From an uncultured Clostridia bacterium (GTDB lineage Bacteria > Bacillota > Clostridia > Christensenellales > Aristaeellaceae), in assembly GCA_946413245.1 (NCBI GenBank), contig CAMKJS010000036.1, positions 1 through 32,148 of the forward strand: a stretch of DNA of 32,148 nucleotides, given 5' to 3'. Position 1 is the stretch's first letter; every line of letters begins with the position of its first letter. The translations under genes and the position numbers were made by a program. The notes under the pieces were generated by a model, which saw nothing but the letters and a program-made list of their open reading frames with translations, made no database searches and was not told the origin of the DNA. Below, in pieces: positions 32,067 to 32,148 of this stretch.

Positions 32067-32094
32067 ACTCCCTGCTGATGCGAAATCAGCGTTT

Positions 32095-32148
32095 CTGGGT
32101 GTGGCGCAGTTTGGTAGCGTGCTTGAATGGGGTTCAAGAGGCCGGAAG
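32095..32148 (+). tRNA. tRNA-Pro (anticodon GGG), 3' end cut by window
   Basis: The acceptor 5' strand is CTGGGTG (32095-32101) followed by U8. The D arm pairs GCGC (32104-32107) with GCGT (32117-32120). The anticodon stem CTTGA/TCAAG (32122-32126, 32134-32138) encloses the loop ATGGGGT, giving U33, anticodon GGG at 32129-32131 and G37. A C1 start and G37 are normal for proline tRNAs. The T arm and acceptor 3' strand lie beyond the window. Confidence 0.92.

Noticed and set aside
1..32148. CRISPR arrays, insertion sequences, prophage or toxin-antitoxin modules
   Set aside because: No regularly spaced repeats, transposases, integrases, or phage proteins were recognised.

Overview
The window is a chromosomal segment of a GC-rich member of the Bacillota (class Clostridia). 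This placement rests on classic Firmicute gene neighbourhoods (prmA-rsmE-mtaB-hit-rpsU, yqhQ-prmC-prfA-sua5, rplM-rpsI, xpaC-telA), a zinc-type L31, a CBS/DRTGG-type pyrophosphatase and a BspA-like leucine-rich-repeat surface protein common in gut and rumen Clostridia. A finer placement (for example an Aristaeella-like rumen lineage) is only a guess. No prophage, insertion sequence or CRISPR array was seen.

Layout. Positions 1-4520 (+) hold the end of a solute-binding protein, a terminator, a palindromic repeat, then an ABC ATPase, a fused two-domain permease and a HAD phosphatase. Positions 4539-5576 (+) are the rplM-rpsI operon with promoter and terminator. Positions 5701-8199 (-) encode a secreted LRR protein. 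pgi (+) at 8494-10077 converges on the sua5 operon. Positions 10229-14328 (-) are yqhQ-prmC-prfA-sua5. A winged-helix/PD-(D/E)XK-like protein (-) and rpmE (+) diverge at about 15.3 kb. Positions 15775-20306 (-) form an RNA-methyltransferase-like gene, rho and pyrophosphatase operon. Positions 20430-27135 (-) run coaE/lytic-transglycosylase fusion, family-5 solute-binding protein, prmA, rsmE, mtaB, hit and rpsU. Positions 27318-29400 (-) are xpaC-telA, and 29535-31193 (-) are ispE and a TtcA-like gene. The end (+) holds a DUF1934 gene and a tRNA-Pro(GGG) cut by the window edge.

Most genes serve the translation cycle: ribosomal proteins L13, S9, L31 and S21; release factor RF1 and its methylase PrmC; L11 methylase PrmA; 16S methylase RsmE; and the tRNA modifiers Sua5 (t6A), MtaB (ms2t6A) and a TtcA-like thiolase. 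Others are central metabolism (pgi, coaE, ispE, pyrophosphatase) or cell envelope.

The most unusual items are: an in-frame fusion of dephospho-CoA kinase to a membrane lytic transglycosylase; a Rho whose catalytic glutamate, arginine valve and arginine finger all appear substituted, with a disordered insertion of about 190 residues; a two-copy intergenic repeat with two hairpins and compensatory changes; a small wHTH + RecB-like nuclease protein of unknown role; and a rod-like structured RNA candidate near 31.3 kb. All were found by reading alone; no alignment, folding or database search was run.
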